From Natronoarchaeum mannanilyticum (GTDB lineage Archaea > Halobacteriota > Halobacteria > Halobacteriales > Natronoarchaeaceae): 64,000 nucleotides of DNA. The stretch covers positions 1-64,000 of the forward strand of contig NZ_BAAADV010000006.1 in assembly GCF_039522665.1 (NCBI RefSeq), read 5' to 3'. Both the position numbers and the translations under genes were made by a program. Shown here piece after piece: positions 25,735-35,815 of the stretch; the first letter of the stretch is position 1, and the number at the start of each line of letters is the position of its first letter. The notes under the pieces were generated by a model. The model searched no databases. It worked only from the letters and a program-made list of their open reading frames with translations, and had not been told where the DNA came from.

Positions 25735-26868
25735 CTACACTCGACGGCGACGGGCGACAATCGCCGCGCCCAGAAGGCTACCGATCGCCGCGGCGACGCC
25801 GAAGCCGGGCAACTGAGCATCGTTCCCATCCTGGTCGGTGTCAGTTTCGCCAGTCGTTTCGTTGCTCGCTTCTGTGACCGTCACTTCCACGGCTTCGTCG
25901 CCGACCTCGATCGCGTGCGTCCCGGTCTCGTTCAACGTCACGGTCGTCGTGACCTCGGTCTCGGCGCCGGCGTCGAGCGTGACGTCCGTCTCGTCGACGA
26001 CATCGCCGTCGATCGCGATCGGGACGGTGAACGTGTCCTCGACGTTGCCGTCGTTCTCGACGGTCGCCCCGATCTCGAAGCTCTCGTCGGCCTCGACGTC
26101 GCTCGGCGCGGTCACGTCCGACACGTCGAACGAGGAACACGGACCGGAACGGAGTTCGATCGGCCGGAAGTCGAGTGACGTGCGCTCGGTGCCGTCGCCG
26201 CCGCTCGAAAGCGCTTGCCAGTCGGTGATCTCGCCGGGATACACGCGGAAGTCGGCGTTATCGTTGAACGCCGGATCGATCGTGATATCGACGTCATTGT
26301 CGTCGAGTCCGCCGCGGAACACCGCCCCGTCGGTGCTGTTCTCGCTGTACACCCACGTGATCCGGCTCGACGTCTCTCCGTGGTCGAACTCGTCGGACGG
26401 GCCGCCGCTGAGGTCGTCGCTGTAGCTGTCGTCCTCGACGGCCCACTCGCCTTCCTCGGGGAGGCTGTCGAACTGCATCGTGACCGCGCTGCCGTTCGTA
26501 CCACCGTAGACGCGGTCGTGGACGAGCACGAGGCTGGTCCCCTCGGTTCCCTCGTACAGGAAGAGGATGCTCGTGTCGTCCCGCTGGAGGTCCATCGTCC
26601 CGAGCGAGCTGTACGTGTAGCTCGAGGGCTCGGTCTCGGGCGTTCGGTAATCGTAGAACTCTTCGACCGACTGCGATCCGTCGCCAAAGGTCGAGATCGT
26701 CGTACAGTCGCCGTCCTGGAGGACCGAGTAGTTCCCGGGAGCGGCACCGTCCTGCTGTTGCAGGGCCGCTTGGCCGGCGCCTCCCGCGACTGGACCGGCG
26801 GCGATGGAGAGGATCGCGATCACCGCGACGAACGTCGCGGCTGCCGTGGACAGGTTGCGTATCGTCAT
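25735..26868 (-). CDS. Secreted surface glycoprotein B, PGF-CTERM
   Basis: 377-aa exported protein: signal peptide in the first 25 residues (TAAATFVAVIAILSIAAG), the same N-terminal module as the genes at 8044 and 38317 (EEFYDYR, SSLGTMDLQRDDTS, EGTEGTSLVLVHDRV), a CARDB-like domain (about 240-330), a Thr/Glu-rich linker and a C-terminal LPGFGVAAAIGSLLG helix with RRRR. LPGFG is the canonical PGF motif for ArtA processing and lipid anchoring. ATG 26868 is chosen over 26928 because the signal peptide begins there. It lies just downstream of a GT4 gene and may be co-transcribed. Confidence 0.88.
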   Translation of the reverse strand: MTIRNLSTAAATFVAVIAILSIAAGPVAGGAGQAALQQQDGAAPGNYSVLQDGDCTTISTFGDGSQSVEEFYDYRTPETEPSSYTYSSLGTMDLQRDDTSILFLYEGTEGTSLVLVHDRVYGGTNGSAVTMQFDSLPEEGEWAVEDDSYSDDLSGGPSDEFDHGETSSRITWVYSENSTDGAVFRGGLDDNDVDITIDPAFNDNADFRVYPGEITDWQALSSGGDGTERTSLDFRPIELRSGPCSSFDVSDVTAPSDVEADESFEIGATVENDGNVEDTFTVPIAIDGDVVDETDVTLDAGAETEVTTTVTLNETGTHAIEVGDEAVEVTVTEASNETTGETDTDQDGNDAQLPGFGVAAAIGSLLGAAIVARRRRV

Positions 26869-26949
26869 CAAGGCGTGAGACGAGTCGTCGTAGACACTCT
26901 TCGTTATGAATCGTATACTGTCCAGCAACTATCCGTCGGCAAGACCGAA

Positions 26950-27921
26950 CTATCCGTCGGAAGCGCTCGCGGTCGGCGACGCAGTACCGTACCGCTCGTC
27001 GGCGTCGACGACTGAACGATACACGGATCGAAGTCGCTCCGCCATCTGCTCGCTGCTAATATCCCTCGCGTGTTTGCGCCCGTTCGAGCGCTCGCGTGCG
27101 CGGAGAATCTCCACTGTGGCGTCGGTCAATCCCTCGTCCGTCCGGCGGACAGCGGAGGGATCGACGCCGTCGAGACGCTCTGCGACGTCACCCACGTCCG
27201 TCGAGACCACCGGCAGATTGCAGGCCATCGCCTCCTTGACGACGTTCGGCGACCCCTCGCGGCGCGAGGTCAGCAGCAGGCAGTCCGCGGCGTTCATGTA
27301 GTCCGACATCTCCGCGTGCGCGACGTCGCCGACCGTCTGCAACTCGACGGGGCTGGAGAGTCGATCGGTCGCGGCGTCGGCGATTCGCTTCGCTCGCGGG
27401 TAGTTTTTCACCTCTCGATCCGGGCCATAGGGGAACAACACGTGATGAGCGTCGAGGTCCCACCCGACGCGATCGATGGCGGTCGATCGGTCGAGCGGTT
27501 CGAACTTGTCGAGCTCCACGCCGTGAGGGATGACGTGGTACTCACAGTCCAGTCGCTCGCCCATCGACTCCGACATCACGATCGTAGCGTCGCAGCGGGG
27601 AGCGCACCGCTTGCTCAGCCAGCCGAACTGTCCCTCGAGATCCGAGCCCCACAGAGAGAGCACGACGGGCAGGTTCGGCTGTGCGAGCGCCATCGGCGCG
27701 GTCAGCCCGTAGTTGACGTGGATGAGATCGTACTCGCCGAACGACCGCCGTAGTACCTTCGGGTGCAGTCGCAGGTAATCCAAGACCGACCGGGAGGAGT
27801 CGCGGTCAAACTCGCCGGGGACCGAGAGATTCGTGCAAGTGACGCCCTGTGATTCGAGCGCTCGTACCTGTAGCTGGAAGCACGGAGACGACTCCTTCGT
27901 CGTCAGATTCAGCACGTGCAT
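26950..27921 (-). CDS. GT4 glycosyltransferase, copy A
   Basis: 323-aa GT-B fold retaining glycosyltransferase. Typical segments are YDLIHVNYGLTAP, LSLWGSDLEG, VIPHGVELDKF, VLFPYGPDREVKN, and the donor-binding REGSPNVVKEAMACNLPVVS near residue 225 with the family glutamates. It should transfer a sugar from a nucleotide donor to a glycan at the cytoplasmic membrane face. It is a clear paralogue of the gene at 62190. An ATAACAA element ends exactly 31 nt before its ATG. Confidence 0.93.
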   Translation of the reverse strand: MHVLNLTTKESSPCFQLQVRALESQGVTCTNLSVPGEFDRDSSRSVLDYLRLHPKVLRRSFGEYDLIHVNYGLTAPMALAQPNLPVVLSLWGSDLEGQFGWLSKRCAPRCDATIVMSESMGERLDCEYHVIPHGVELDKFEPLDRSTAIDRVGWDLDAHHVLFPYGPDREVKNYPRAKRIADAATDRLSSPVELQTVGDVAHAEMSDYMNAADCLLLTSRREGSPNVVKEAMACNLPVVSTDVGDVAERLDGVDPSAVRRTDEGLTDATVEILRARERSNGRKHARDISSEQMAERLRSVYRSVVDADERYGTASPTASASDG

Positions 27922-27951
27922 CGGTTAGTTGAGGTTTTGAACGTTGTAGCA

Positions 27952-27958
27952 TTGTTAT
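27952..27958 (-). promoter_or_regulatory. ATAACAA element of GT4 copy A
   Basis: The minus strand reads TCATAACAATGC with its proximal end 31 nt upstream of the ATG, the same distance as at 35741 and 60155. This is where a TATA box sits in a leaderless haloarchaeal gene. Confidence 0.5.
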
Positions 27959-28061
27959 GAATCCCCTGAGCAGCTCTACCGCGTTTATATCCCAATATTA
28001 AACAAATTCTCAACCATAATCGGTGCAAGCTCTTAATATGTGAACTACTCCACGCTACCGT

Positions 28062-29030
28062 ATGAGTGATATCCGACGGATTAGAGAACTTGTCCGGAAA
28101 GGATGGGCCGAGCCTCGGTCGATCCCGCCGTTCGTCTTAAAAAAGACGCTAGGGATCGAACCGTGGAAGTTCGGACGGCACGCGGTTCCGAACGCCCTAT
28201 CCAAAGCAGTCTACCGACGAGCTTCAACCAAGGAACCGCAGCGGACGATCTGGGACGAGGAGTGGGACCTGCTGATACTTTTGGACTCCTGTCGGCCCGA
28301 GTGGCTGTGCGAGGGTGCCGAGAATCGCGACTGGATCGACGATGTTGAGACGGTTTGGTCCGTCGGTAGCCACTCTGCGGAGTGGACAGAGAAGACGTTT
28401 GCCGACGAATACGGACCGGAGATGGAAGACACGATCTACGTGACGGGGAACCCTTACTCCGCTGATGCGCCCGTCTCCAGATTCGCCGACTTCGAGAACG
28501 TCAATGAACGTGAGTGGGAGGTAGACTCCGCAGTACCGCCGGCGCACGTCGTCACCGACCGTGCGGTGAAAATGGCCCGCGAGCGGGACTGGAGTCACTG
28601 TATCGTACACTACATGCAGCCCCACAAGCCGATTTTCGAGCAAGGGGAGTCGAGGGGTGACTCCCGATTAGATGAACGGTGGCAGCCGAACGCTACATTC
28701 TGGCGCCAGTACATTGATGGTGACGTCTCGCTGAGGGAGCTTGAGGGTGCGTTTATCTCGAATCTGGAGTACGTCCTTGAGGAGGTCGAGATTCTGCTCG
28801 AAAACGTTGACGCGCCGTCGGCGGTCGTAACCAGCGATCACGGCCAGGCGCTCGGCGAGCAGTTTCTCTGGAGCCACCGCCGAGGAGTCAAACACCCCTC
28901 CATGCGGCATGTTCCCTGGGTAGAGTGTTCCGCGACGGATACTCGCAGTTTAGAGCCGAAGGTCTATCGACAGGCGACGTACGAAAAGGAGCAGCGACAG
29001 GAACAGTTGAAACAGTTGGGATATCTTTGA
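28062..29030 (+). CDS. Alkaline phosphatase/sulfatase-superfamily protein
   Basis: 322-aa protein with LLILLDSCRPEWLC (about 70-83, the metal-nucleophile region of the superfamily, here D-S-C-R), SVGSHSAEWTEKTF, HYMQPHKPIFEQ and VVTSDHGQALGE (about 247), where DHG supplies metal ligands. Haloarchaeal glycan clusters often contain such proteins, which may be sulfatases or phospho-/sulfo-sugar transferases. No signal peptide or membrane helix is seen, so it is probably cytoplasmic. A TTAATATG box 23-30 nt before ATG 28062 indicates a leaderless start. Confidence 0.83.
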   Translation: MSDIRRIRELVRKGWAEPRSIPPFVLKKTLGIEPWKFGRHAVPNALSKAVYRRASTKEPQRTIWDEEWDLLILLDSCRPEWLCEGAENRDWIDDVETVWSVGSHSAEWTEKTFADEYGPEMEDTIYVTGNPYSADAPVSRFADFENVNEREWEVDSAVPPAHVVTDRAVKMARERDWSHCIVHYMQPHKPIFEQGESRGDSRLDERWQPNATFWRQYIDGDVSLRELEGAFISNLEYVLEEVEILLENVDAPSAVVTSDHGQALGEQFLWSHRRGVKHPSMRHVPWVECSATDTRSLEPKVYRQATYEKEQRQEQLKQLGYL

Positions 29031-29075
29031 CGCCGGCAGACGCAGCCTGGCAACGCGTATCGAACAGCTCACCGA

Positions 29076-30545
29076 TCAAGTAAAGAGCTTCATCGCCCGC
29101 CGGACATCTATAAGACCGCCGAGAGAAACGCCGGCGGACCACACGAGTACACCGAAAGCGACGACGCCGAATAGCCGCACGGGTCCGGAGACGAACGGCA
29201 ACAGCAGGTAGACGCCGGCGCCCATCAGCAACGACACCGCGCCGACGCCGATCGTCGTTCTGACGGCCTGCCCGAACCGGAGCGGGAGCTCCCGGCTGAT
29301 GATGTAGATGTTCACGGAAGTGTAGACCGAGTACGTCACCACCGTCGCCGCGGCGGCACCGACGACGCCGAAGGCGGGGATCAACAGCAGGTTCAGCAGG
29401 AAGTTCGAGATCGCGGTCGCCGACTTGACGATCGCCCGGTCGCGCGCGCGTCCCAGAAAGTCGAGGCCGTCGCTCGTGATCCTGTTGATCGCGCTCATTA
29501 GAATATAAAGACTGAGAACCTGCAGCACGGGAACGGCGCCGAGATATCCCGCTCCGAACACGTGACGAACCATCGGCTCGGCGACCAGCACCAGACCGAC
29601 GACCGCGGGGACGTACAGGAGCAACACGTGTTCGAGCGACTGCTCGTAGAGGCGGGCGGCCCGTCTGTCCTGGTCGCTTGCCTGCTGCTCGCCGTACATC
29701 GGTGAGACGGTGAATCCTAGCGCCCGCGCCGGGACGGTACAGACGCTCGATACCTGCTTTCCGATGGTGTAGAACGCGACCGCGGCGGGGTTCACGAGAA
29801 CGCCGATGAGGATCGTGTCGACCCGCTTGTCGAGCACGCCCGCCCCTCTCGTCGCGGTCAGCGGAACGCTGTACTCGACGATGCGTCGAAGCAGTCCGTC
29901 TTCCCGCTGGGCGGCGCGATCGAACGTCCGATAGATCCTGTAGTACAGAATTCCGAATCCGACGGCGACGGCGAGGAACAGCCCGATGACGTATCCCGCA
30001 AGCGCGCCGACGACGCCGAAACCGAGTAGGACGAACCCGACGGCGAAGATCACGCGACAGACGGCTGAGAGCGTGTTGACCAGGGCGCTGTAGTCGACCC
30101 GATTGAGCCCTTGAAACACCTTGACGAGATACGTTCGCAGCGCCTGGAACAGCACGTATCCGAGTCCCAGCGCCAACAGCGCGGCGAGACCGGGCTCGTC
30201 GAGCAGCTCGGCGATCCAGGGGCCGCCCAGCGAGACGGCCGTTCCGGTCACCAGCGAGAGCGCGAGCAGGATCCCGAGCGACGACGTGACGACGTGGGGA
30301 ACCTGTGCGGGCTCGTTTTCGGCGTACTCGGTCACGTAGCGCGCGACCGACGACGGGAGACCGAGCGTTCCGAAGATCGTCACGACGCCGAGCACCGAGA
30401 GCGACAGGAACAGTAGTCCGTACTCCTCGGGCGTGAGCAGCGATCGCGCGAGCACGACGATCAGAAGACCGTTGGCGACGACGTTGACGAGATTCGCGCC
30501 GAGCGTCGCTTTCAGCCCCCGTGAGATCCGATCGACGATCGACAT
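29076..30545 (-). CDS. Polysaccharide flippase (Wzx/AglR-type, MATE-like)
   Basis: 489-aa integral membrane protein with about 14 hydrophobic segments and the typical flippase N-terminus (ISRGLKATLGANLVNVVANG). It contains FQGLNRVDYSAL and DTILIGVLVNPAAVAFY, common in Wzx-like exporters. It would move lipid-linked sugars across the membrane for surface glycan assembly. It is convergent with the sulfatase-like gene. Long 5' region: an ATAACAA element lies 274 nt upstream at 30819-30825. Confidence 0.9.
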   Translation of the reverse strand: MSIVDRISRGLKATLGANLVNVVANGLLIVVLARSLLTPEEYGLLFLSLSVLGVVTIFGTLGLPSSVARYVTEYAENEPAQVPHVVTSSLGILLALSLVTGTAVSLGGPWIAELLDEPGLAALLALGLGYVLFQALRTYLVKVFQGLNRVDYSALVNTLSAVCRVIFAVGFVLLGFGVVGALAGYVIGLFLAVAVGFGILYYRIYRTFDRAAQREDGLLRRIVEYSVPLTATRGAGVLDKRVDTILIGVLVNPAAVAFYTIGKQVSSVCTVPARALGFTVSPMYGEQQASDQDRRAARLYEQSLEHVLLLYVPAVVGLVLVAEPMVRHVFGAGYLGAVPVLQVLSLYILMSAINRITSDGLDFLGRARDRAIVKSATAISNFLLNLLLIPAFGVVGAAAATVVTYSVYTSVNIYIISRELPLRFGQAVRTTIGVGAVSLLMGAGVYLLLPFVSGPVRLFGVVAFGVLVWSAGVSLGGLIDVRRAMKLFT

Positions 30546-31165
30546 CCGTCAGCGACCCCGTGTTTCGCTCGACGGCGCGTCGAATCGATTCGAGGCGTCG
30601 ACGGCGCCGTCGCGATTCGAATCTTGCTGGGAACTGTGTGGAGACCATCCGAGCGGGAGTAGACGAGCCAGAAACCGTCGACACTCTCGTTCTTGAGGGC
30701 GTTTACAACGCCCGGTCGCGCACATCCGGCGGAGATGTGACGGAAAGGGTTCTGACAGCATTCTGGTGGCGTACATCCTGTGAGCGGGTCTTCTGGGGCA
30801 CTTCCCGCATTCGGACCTTTGTTATGGTGTATCTGTCCCGCGTTTCGTCGCGACCACCCTATCATGCAGTCGTAGACGAACAGGTAGTGGCCGATCGCAC
30901 CGTTCTGAGCATCCGGCGTCACTGCAACTCACTCCTGATAGGCTGTGCTTACCCACTTTTGATAGACTTCGATCATCAGATGCTCGCGGGCTGGTCCGCG
31001 ATCGGGAAGATAGTATCGCAGTTACCTGCGTATTTTTTCGCTCCCTTCGTTTACTTACCAGTCTGCTGCTCTTCGACTCAATTAGTTTATTTTATTACCC
31101 ATAAGCTAACTTTCGTTAGGGAGATAAAAATATTTATAACCAGTAGAATCCACCTACCATCCGGA
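30546..31165. other. Divergent intergenic region, flippase / beta-helix gene
   Basis: This 620-nt stretch holds no supported gene. It contains the ATAACAA element (minus, CCATAACAAAGGTC, 30819-30825) on the flippase side and a TATA box ATTTATAA at 31131-31138 for the beta-helix gene. Bases 31020-31140 are AT-rich, unlike the GC-rich neighbours. Confidence 0.5.
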
Positions 31166-32800
31166 ATGGCTGACGAATCTAAAAGATCGCAAAGGAAGGA
31201 AGCGGTTAACCGGCGCTCGTACCTGAAGGCGACTGCGGGAGCGGCGGGGATCGCCGCGTTCGGGCTGAACGCGGCCGCGGCGGCCGACGACTACGAGGAA
31301 ATCGTCGTCGACGCGGGCGACACGTACAGCGTCTCCCTCGGCGACGGGGACACGCTCGAAAACGTCCTGATCGACATCTCCGCGTCGGGGGCGGGCTACA
31401 GCATCAACGCGGACGGCGACGGGTGGGCGATCCGCAACGTCGGCGTCAGGGGGACGTTCGACAGCCACTCGAACGACTCGCAGATCACGCTCAACACGCC
31501 CTCCTCGGACAGTACCGGCGTCGTCGAGAACGTCTATCTCCCGGGCGCATCTAGCCCCGGCCACAGCTACGACGGCGCCAAAGGGATCTACGTCTTCCGC
31601 GATCACGCTGGGGACATCCTGATCCGCAACGTGAACATCAAGCGGATGCAGGACAACGGCATCTACGCTTCCTCGCCCGGACACGACGCCGACAACGCCC
31701 TCGGCGGTACCGTTCGCGTCGAGGACTCGTACTTCGAGGACAACGCGACGGTCGGGATCCGCCTCGGAACCAGCGGGTCGTACGCCGAGAACTGCGTGAT
31801 GGTCGGCGGTATCCACCGCGGCTTCTGGGCGTACTACGAAGAGACTGAGCTGCGCAACTGTGATCTGCTGGACAACGGCACCGACATCGTCGTCGGGGGC
31901 GGCTCCTACGATAAGCAGGCCGAGGCCAGCGTCATCGCCACGGACTCCCGCTGGGAGAGCGAGGATCTGGAGTACGATTCCAACGACATCCAGGGCGAGT
32001 CGCAGGGGACCCCGGAGGACCGAGTGCCCGAGGGGGTTCCCACGTCGGCCGAAGCGGCTGCGTCCGGAAGTGCCAGCTCCGGTAATACAGGCGGTTCCAC
32101 GGACTCGGATAGTTCCGACGATACCGGCGACGAATCAGCGCTACCGCAGGGCGACTTCGCTCTGACGGTGTCGACGGACGGCGACCTCGCCGAATACATC
32201 GTCGAACTCGACGCCGAGGACGTGACGGCCGGCGAGGGAGCGGACACGCACGACCACGACTACGAGGATCGCGCGTTCGAGCGCAACGGCAACTGGTACG
32301 TCCACGGGTACACGGCCGGCGGCACCGAAACCTTCCAGGTCACGGGCGGAGAGATACTCCGCCTCGGCGCCGCACAGGGCTCGCCGCTGTTCACAGCCGA
32401 TGGGCAACGTCTCGATACGGGGGCGGTCGACTCGATCTCGTCGATTCCGGACGTTGAGGACGGCGCCGATACCGACGGCGACCGGAGCGACGACCAGAAC
32501 ACCGACAGCGACGCCGACTCCGGGAGCGATACTGAACTCGCGAACAGGGTCGTCGTCGACGGGACGCAATCGGACGACGTAAGCACGTACAAGTTCACCG
32601 TCTCCGGAACGGTCGAATCGGACCCGGAGGGGACGACGCTCGTCAACGGCGGGTCGGACTGGGACACGATCGAAGATAACGTCTCGGAGGACTCCGTCGT
32701 CGGCATCGTCAGCGAAGGCGAAGACGCGTACGTCTACTCGGGCGAGGTCACGAACATGGTGATTCGTGGCAATGCGACCGTGACGATCCAGAACGAGTAG
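31166..32800 (+). CDS. Tat-exported right-handed beta-helix protein
   Basis: 544-aa secreted protein. The first residues contain the Tat motif NRRSYLK (RR at 16-17) and a hydrophobic stretch ending in Ala-rich AAAAAD. Residues about 45-290 have the repetitive V-x-N-V, I-x-N-V pattern with Asn/Asp turns typical of right-handed beta-helix proteins such as polysaccharide lyases. A Ser/Gly/Asp linker (about 300-335) joins C-terminal beta domains, themselves split by another acidic linker (about 440-465). It could bind or cleave the surface polysaccharide. ATG 31166 follows a TATA box by about 28 nt; in-frame upstream codons to 30521 are noncoding. Confidence 0.85.
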   Translation: MADESKRSQRKEAVNRRSYLKATAGAAGIAAFGLNAAAAADDYEEIVVDAGDTYSVSLGDGDTLENVLIDISASGAGYSINADGDGWAIRNVGVRGTFDSHSNDSQITLNTPSSDSTGVVENVYLPGASSPGHSYDGAKGIYVFRDHAGDILIRNVNIKRMQDNGIYASSPGHDADNALGGTVRVEDSYFEDNATVGIRLGTSGSYAENCVMVGGIHRGFWAYYEETELRNCDLLDNGTDIVVGGGSYDKQAEASVIATDSRWESEDLEYDSNDIQGESQGTPEDRVPEGVPTSAEAAASGSASSGNTGGSTDSDSSDDTGDESALPQGDFALTVSTDGDLAEYIVELDAEDVTAGEGADTHDHDYEDRAFERNGNWYVHGYTAGGTETFQVTGGEILRLGAAQGSPLFTADGQRLDTGAVDSISSIPDVEDGADTDGDRSDDQNTDSDADSGSDTELANRVVVDGTQSDDVSTYKFTVSGTVESDPEGTTLVNGGSDWDTIEDNVSEDSVVGIVSEGEDAYVYSGEVTNMVIRGNATVTIQNE

Positions 32801-32809
32801 TCCGCGAAC

Positions 32810-33811
32810 CTACCGTGGTTTTTTCAGGATGAGATTGTACGCCCGCTCGTAATCCGCGAGCGACTGCAGATCTTCGGCGTCGATACGACCGACGAACGGG
32901 TCCGCCGTGATCGACTCCGTGAGCGCCGCGACGATCTCGAAGCAGTGCTCGTCAAATCGATCCAGTAGTTCCGCTCGAGTCTCGTAATCGAGCGCGTTCG
33001 CGTGCACTTCCAGGGAGATGACCGTGGGGCCGTCGGCGCGAAGCACCGTCTCCATTCCTCGCAATACCTCGGTTTCGTATCCCTCGATGTCCATCCTGAC
33101 GGCAACGACGGAGTCCGGGGCACGGCCGTGCTCGGCGAGGTACTCGTCGATCGACCACATGTCGACCGCGACCGTCTCGCCGGTATCATGGTTCTCCTCG
33201 ATCGACATTTTGGACCGGACCTGGTTGAGATTACTATGGCTCGACAGCTGGAGTTCGGCCGTCCCGCGCTCGGGACCGACCGCAGCCCGTTCGACGCTGG
33301 CGGCGTCCAGCCGATCGTTCAGCGCAAGGTTCGTTTCTAGGAGTTCGACGTTTCTGTCGTCCGGCTCGAACGCCACCAGTTCCGCCCCCTCGCCGAGGGC
33401 ATCCATCTCGATCAGGGAGAAGTAACCGATGTTCGCGCCAATCTCTATAGCGAGACCGTTGTCGTTCTCGTCGTCCAGACGCCGCAACTCCTGCTCGAAA
33501 ATCTCCGTTCCCACCTGTTCGCGTCCGCCGTACAGAAATAGATCTCGGGAGATTCCGTTGTCGGAGAGGTCGAGTCGCATCTTGTTACCCCAGATCTCAC
33601 GCTCGATACCGTTGCCGTACCGCCAGACGAGGTACCGCAGATAGAAATCGTAGATTCGCCATCCCGTCGCCGCGGCGACGAGGTACCCGACGGCAGCGCC
33701 GAACCGCCGCCGTCGAAGTAACAGCCGAAACTCGCACAGCCCGTGCTTCGCCCACCACGCCTTCTCCCTCGGATCGGATAGAAACGCGAATCCCTTGCGC
33801 GCTAGTTCCAT
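32810..33811 (-). CDS. FkbM family methyltransferase
   Basis: 333-aa SAM-dependent methyltransferase. The SAM-binding motif is LAIEIGANIGYFSLIEMD (about 121), then LVAFEPDDRNVELLETNL, VRMDIEGYETEVLRGM and ISLEVHAN, all characteristic of FkbM. These enzymes O-methylate sugars; here a surface glycan is the likely substrate. A basic, hydrophobic N-terminal region (about 35-65) may associate with the membrane. Convergent with the beta-helix gene: only 9 nt separate the two stops, with a T6 run at 32818-32823. Confidence 0.92.
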   Translation of the reverse strand: MELARKGFAFLSDPREKAWWAKHGLCEFRLLLRRRRFGAAVGYLVAAATGWRIYDFYLRYLVWRYGNGIEREIWGNKMRLDLSDNGISRDLFLYGGREQVGTEIFEQELRRLDDENDNGLAIEIGANIGYFSLIEMDALGEGAELVAFEPDDRNVELLETNLALNDRLDAASVERAAVGPERGTAELQLSSHSNLNQVRSKMSIEENHDTGETVAVDMWSIDEYLAEHGRAPDSVVAVRMDIEGYETEVLRGMETVLRADGPTVISLEVHANALDYETRAELLDRFDEHCFEIVAALTESITADPFVGRIDAEDLQSLADYERAYNLILKKPR

Positions 33812-33919
33812 AGTATGTACCAGACGGATCGAAATGCAGGTGGATAGTTAGTAGTGCGCTAAAACTTCGAATCGGCCCTTCGGGGCCGTTGTGACGCCGG
33901 TCGTCCGATACCCGAAGCG

Positions 33920-35710
33920 TCAGCCGTCCGTCCCCTGAATGCGGAACAGCCGAAATTCGCCGTTCGACTGCACGCGTGCGACTCCCGGCCGCTCTCCGAT
34001 CGAGACGAGTTGCATCCGCGTGTATCGTAGTTCGTCGTACGCCTTCACCTCGCGCTCCCAGTCGAGCCGTGTCATGGTGAGGTACCGATCCTCGCTAGAC
34101 TGCCCGGCGAGTCCCTTCTCAATCTCCGAGCCGTTCACTGCCCCGTACTCGCCGGTACGGCCCAGTTCGGCACGCTCGATGTCAGCGTATCGGTTCGGAC
34201 CGGCGCGGATCCCGACGAACTCGACGTCCGGTTCCTGGTGATTGAACGCGGTTTCGTGGCCGGACATGGTCATCTCCGTCACGTGCGGTGAGGAGAGATA
34301 GATGAACGTCGACGGGAACACGGTGATCAGGGACAGCACCAGAACGATCCCAAAGCCGGTGATCGCCGCGCCATGGACGGCGCCGGTCGACCAGCGTCGC
34401 GAAAGAGCGCACGCGCCACGAGCGATCGCAGCCGCCCCGAGGATCGTCACGAGCAACATCATCAGGCCGAACACGCGGAAGTACATTCCCGAAACGGAGC
34501 CGAAAAAGTACAGCGCGAAGATTCCCGACAGGCCGAGTAGGCTGACGACGAAGTACGGGATCATCCCATGAGTCGCCCGCGTGAGCGTCCGATCGCCGTC
34601 CCGCAGCGTCTGCAAGACGAGTAATCCGACCAGCGCCATGAACACGAGACTCGCACTGAACAACTTCAGGAAGATTCCCAAGAAGCTCCCGCCGATAGCG
34701 GTAAGCGATGCTCCCTGCGTAGCGACGTCCTTGGCGGCGCTACCACCGCCGAGGAAGAACTCCAGCGCGTTCGTGACGGCGTACCCGATCACGCCCGAGA
34801 AGAAGCCGTGGTTCGATATCCAGACGAGAAACGCGGCTACCAGCACCGCGGTCTGGACGTAGAGCGGCCGGTGGGACGCGATCGGATGGTCGGTCCGCCA
34901 GCGCCGGTAGAGAACCTGGAGCCCGCAGATCCCGACAAAGAAGGGCAGCAGGTGCGCGACGAGCTGTGGATGATAGACCACGAGCGCGACCGACGTCAGT
35001 GCGAGCGACGCGCCGACAGCGGACGAGGACAGCAGCGACGCCGGACTGCGGACGTATTTCAACACGAGATACACCGCGACCGACGAGAACAGGATCGCCT
35101 GCGACATCGCGTGGGGCTGCAGGTGAGTGCTGAGCGAGGTGATCGGCAGGAACATGAACGCCGAGAAGGCGGCAGCGGTCGAGCTGTACCGGCTCTCGAA
35201 GACGAGCGGCGTCGACAGCGTCACGAACGTGAAAAAGAGCACGGACAGGACGACGACGACCAGCAACATCGCGTGGGCGAGATCGATCCCGAACGCGACG
35301 TCGAACAGTATCGTGACGCTGTGCATCCCCGGGTATCGCAGGTCAGTCGGCAGAAAGTTCCCAACCTGAATTCCGCGCGCCCATCCCAAATGCGTGAGAC
35401 CGTCGCCGCCGCTGTAGAACCAGTAGCCGCGCAAGACCGGGAGGCCGGCGAACGCCATCGTCGCGATACCGCCCAGCCCCAGCGCCGTCCGCCGAAGCCA
35501 CCGGTTCGAGGCGCGGAGCGCGACGAACAGCGAGACGAACATCGCACAGCCGTACAGCGCCCAGAACGTCAGCGGGGTGGCCGCGTACAGCGACAGTTCG
35601 TAGCCGGTCGCCGGATTCGAGTGCGCAGTGGCGACAGCACCGACGAGAGCGAGAAAGCCGAGCACGAGCAGTCCTCTATCTGCGAGCGGCGCCGAACGTG
35701 AGCGTTGCAT
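33920..35710 (-). CDS. GT-C-like polytopic membrane protein, copy A
   Basis: 596-aa protein with about 12 membrane helices. The first large outside loop carries an acidic motif GGDGLTHLGWA (101-111), a position that in GT-C glycosyltransferases binds metal and the lipid-linked donor. The C-terminal 130 residues are soluble and would lie outside. Its paralogue at 60246 has KGDPLSHLGWA at the same place and the same YELSxYxATPLxFW near the start. I infer a polyprenyl-phosphate-sugar-dependent transferase or polymerase; this is not proven. An ATAACAA element ends 31 nt before the ATG. Confidence 0.75.
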   Translation of the reverse strand: MQRSRSAPLADRGLLVLGFLALVGAVATAHSNPATGYELSLYAATPLTFWALYGCAMFVSLFVALRASNRWLRRTALGLGGIATMAFAGLPVLRGYWFYSGGDGLTHLGWARGIQVGNFLPTDLRYPGMHSVTILFDVAFGIDLAHAMLLVVVVLSVLFFTFVTLSTPLVFESRYSSTAAAFSAFMFLPITSLSTHLQPHAMSQAILFSSVAVYLVLKYVRSPASLLSSSAVGASLALTSVALVVYHPQLVAHLLPFFVGICGLQVLYRRWRTDHPIASHRPLYVQTAVLVAAFLVWISNHGFFSGVIGYAVTNALEFFLGGGSAAKDVATQGASLTAIGGSFLGIFLKLFSASLVFMALVGLLVLQTLRDGDRTLTRATHGMIPYFVVSLLGLSGIFALYFFGSVSGMYFRVFGLMMLLVTILGAAAIARGACALSRRWSTGAVHGAAITGFGIVLVLSLITVFPSTFIYLSSPHVTEMTMSGHETAFNHQEPDVEFVGIRAGPNRYADIERAELGRTGEYGAVNGSEIEKGLAGQSSEDRYLTMTRLDWEREVKAYDELRYTRMQLVSIGERPGVARVQSNGEFRLFRIQGTDG

Positions 35711-35740
35711 TCTCTACCGTTTCGTCCGGCAACGCGTACC

Positions 35741-35747
35741 TTGTTAT
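35741..35747 (-). promoter_or_regulatory. ATAACAA element of GT-C-like copy A
   Basis: The minus strand reads ACTATAACAAGGTACG; its proximal end is 31 nt from the ATG, identical to the sites at 27952 and 60155. Confidence 0.5.
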
Positions 35748-35815
35748 AGTGGGTATTCCTGAAAGTAACTGGTAGTTACCCTGAAAGCGGAGACTCGACA
35801 GAACCGTCACGGCGT

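Noticed and set aside
28888-30684. A 598-codon minus-strand frame over the flippase gene
   Set aside because: Arg-rich, no family resemblance; the flippase frame 29076-30545 has clear membrane segments and motifs.
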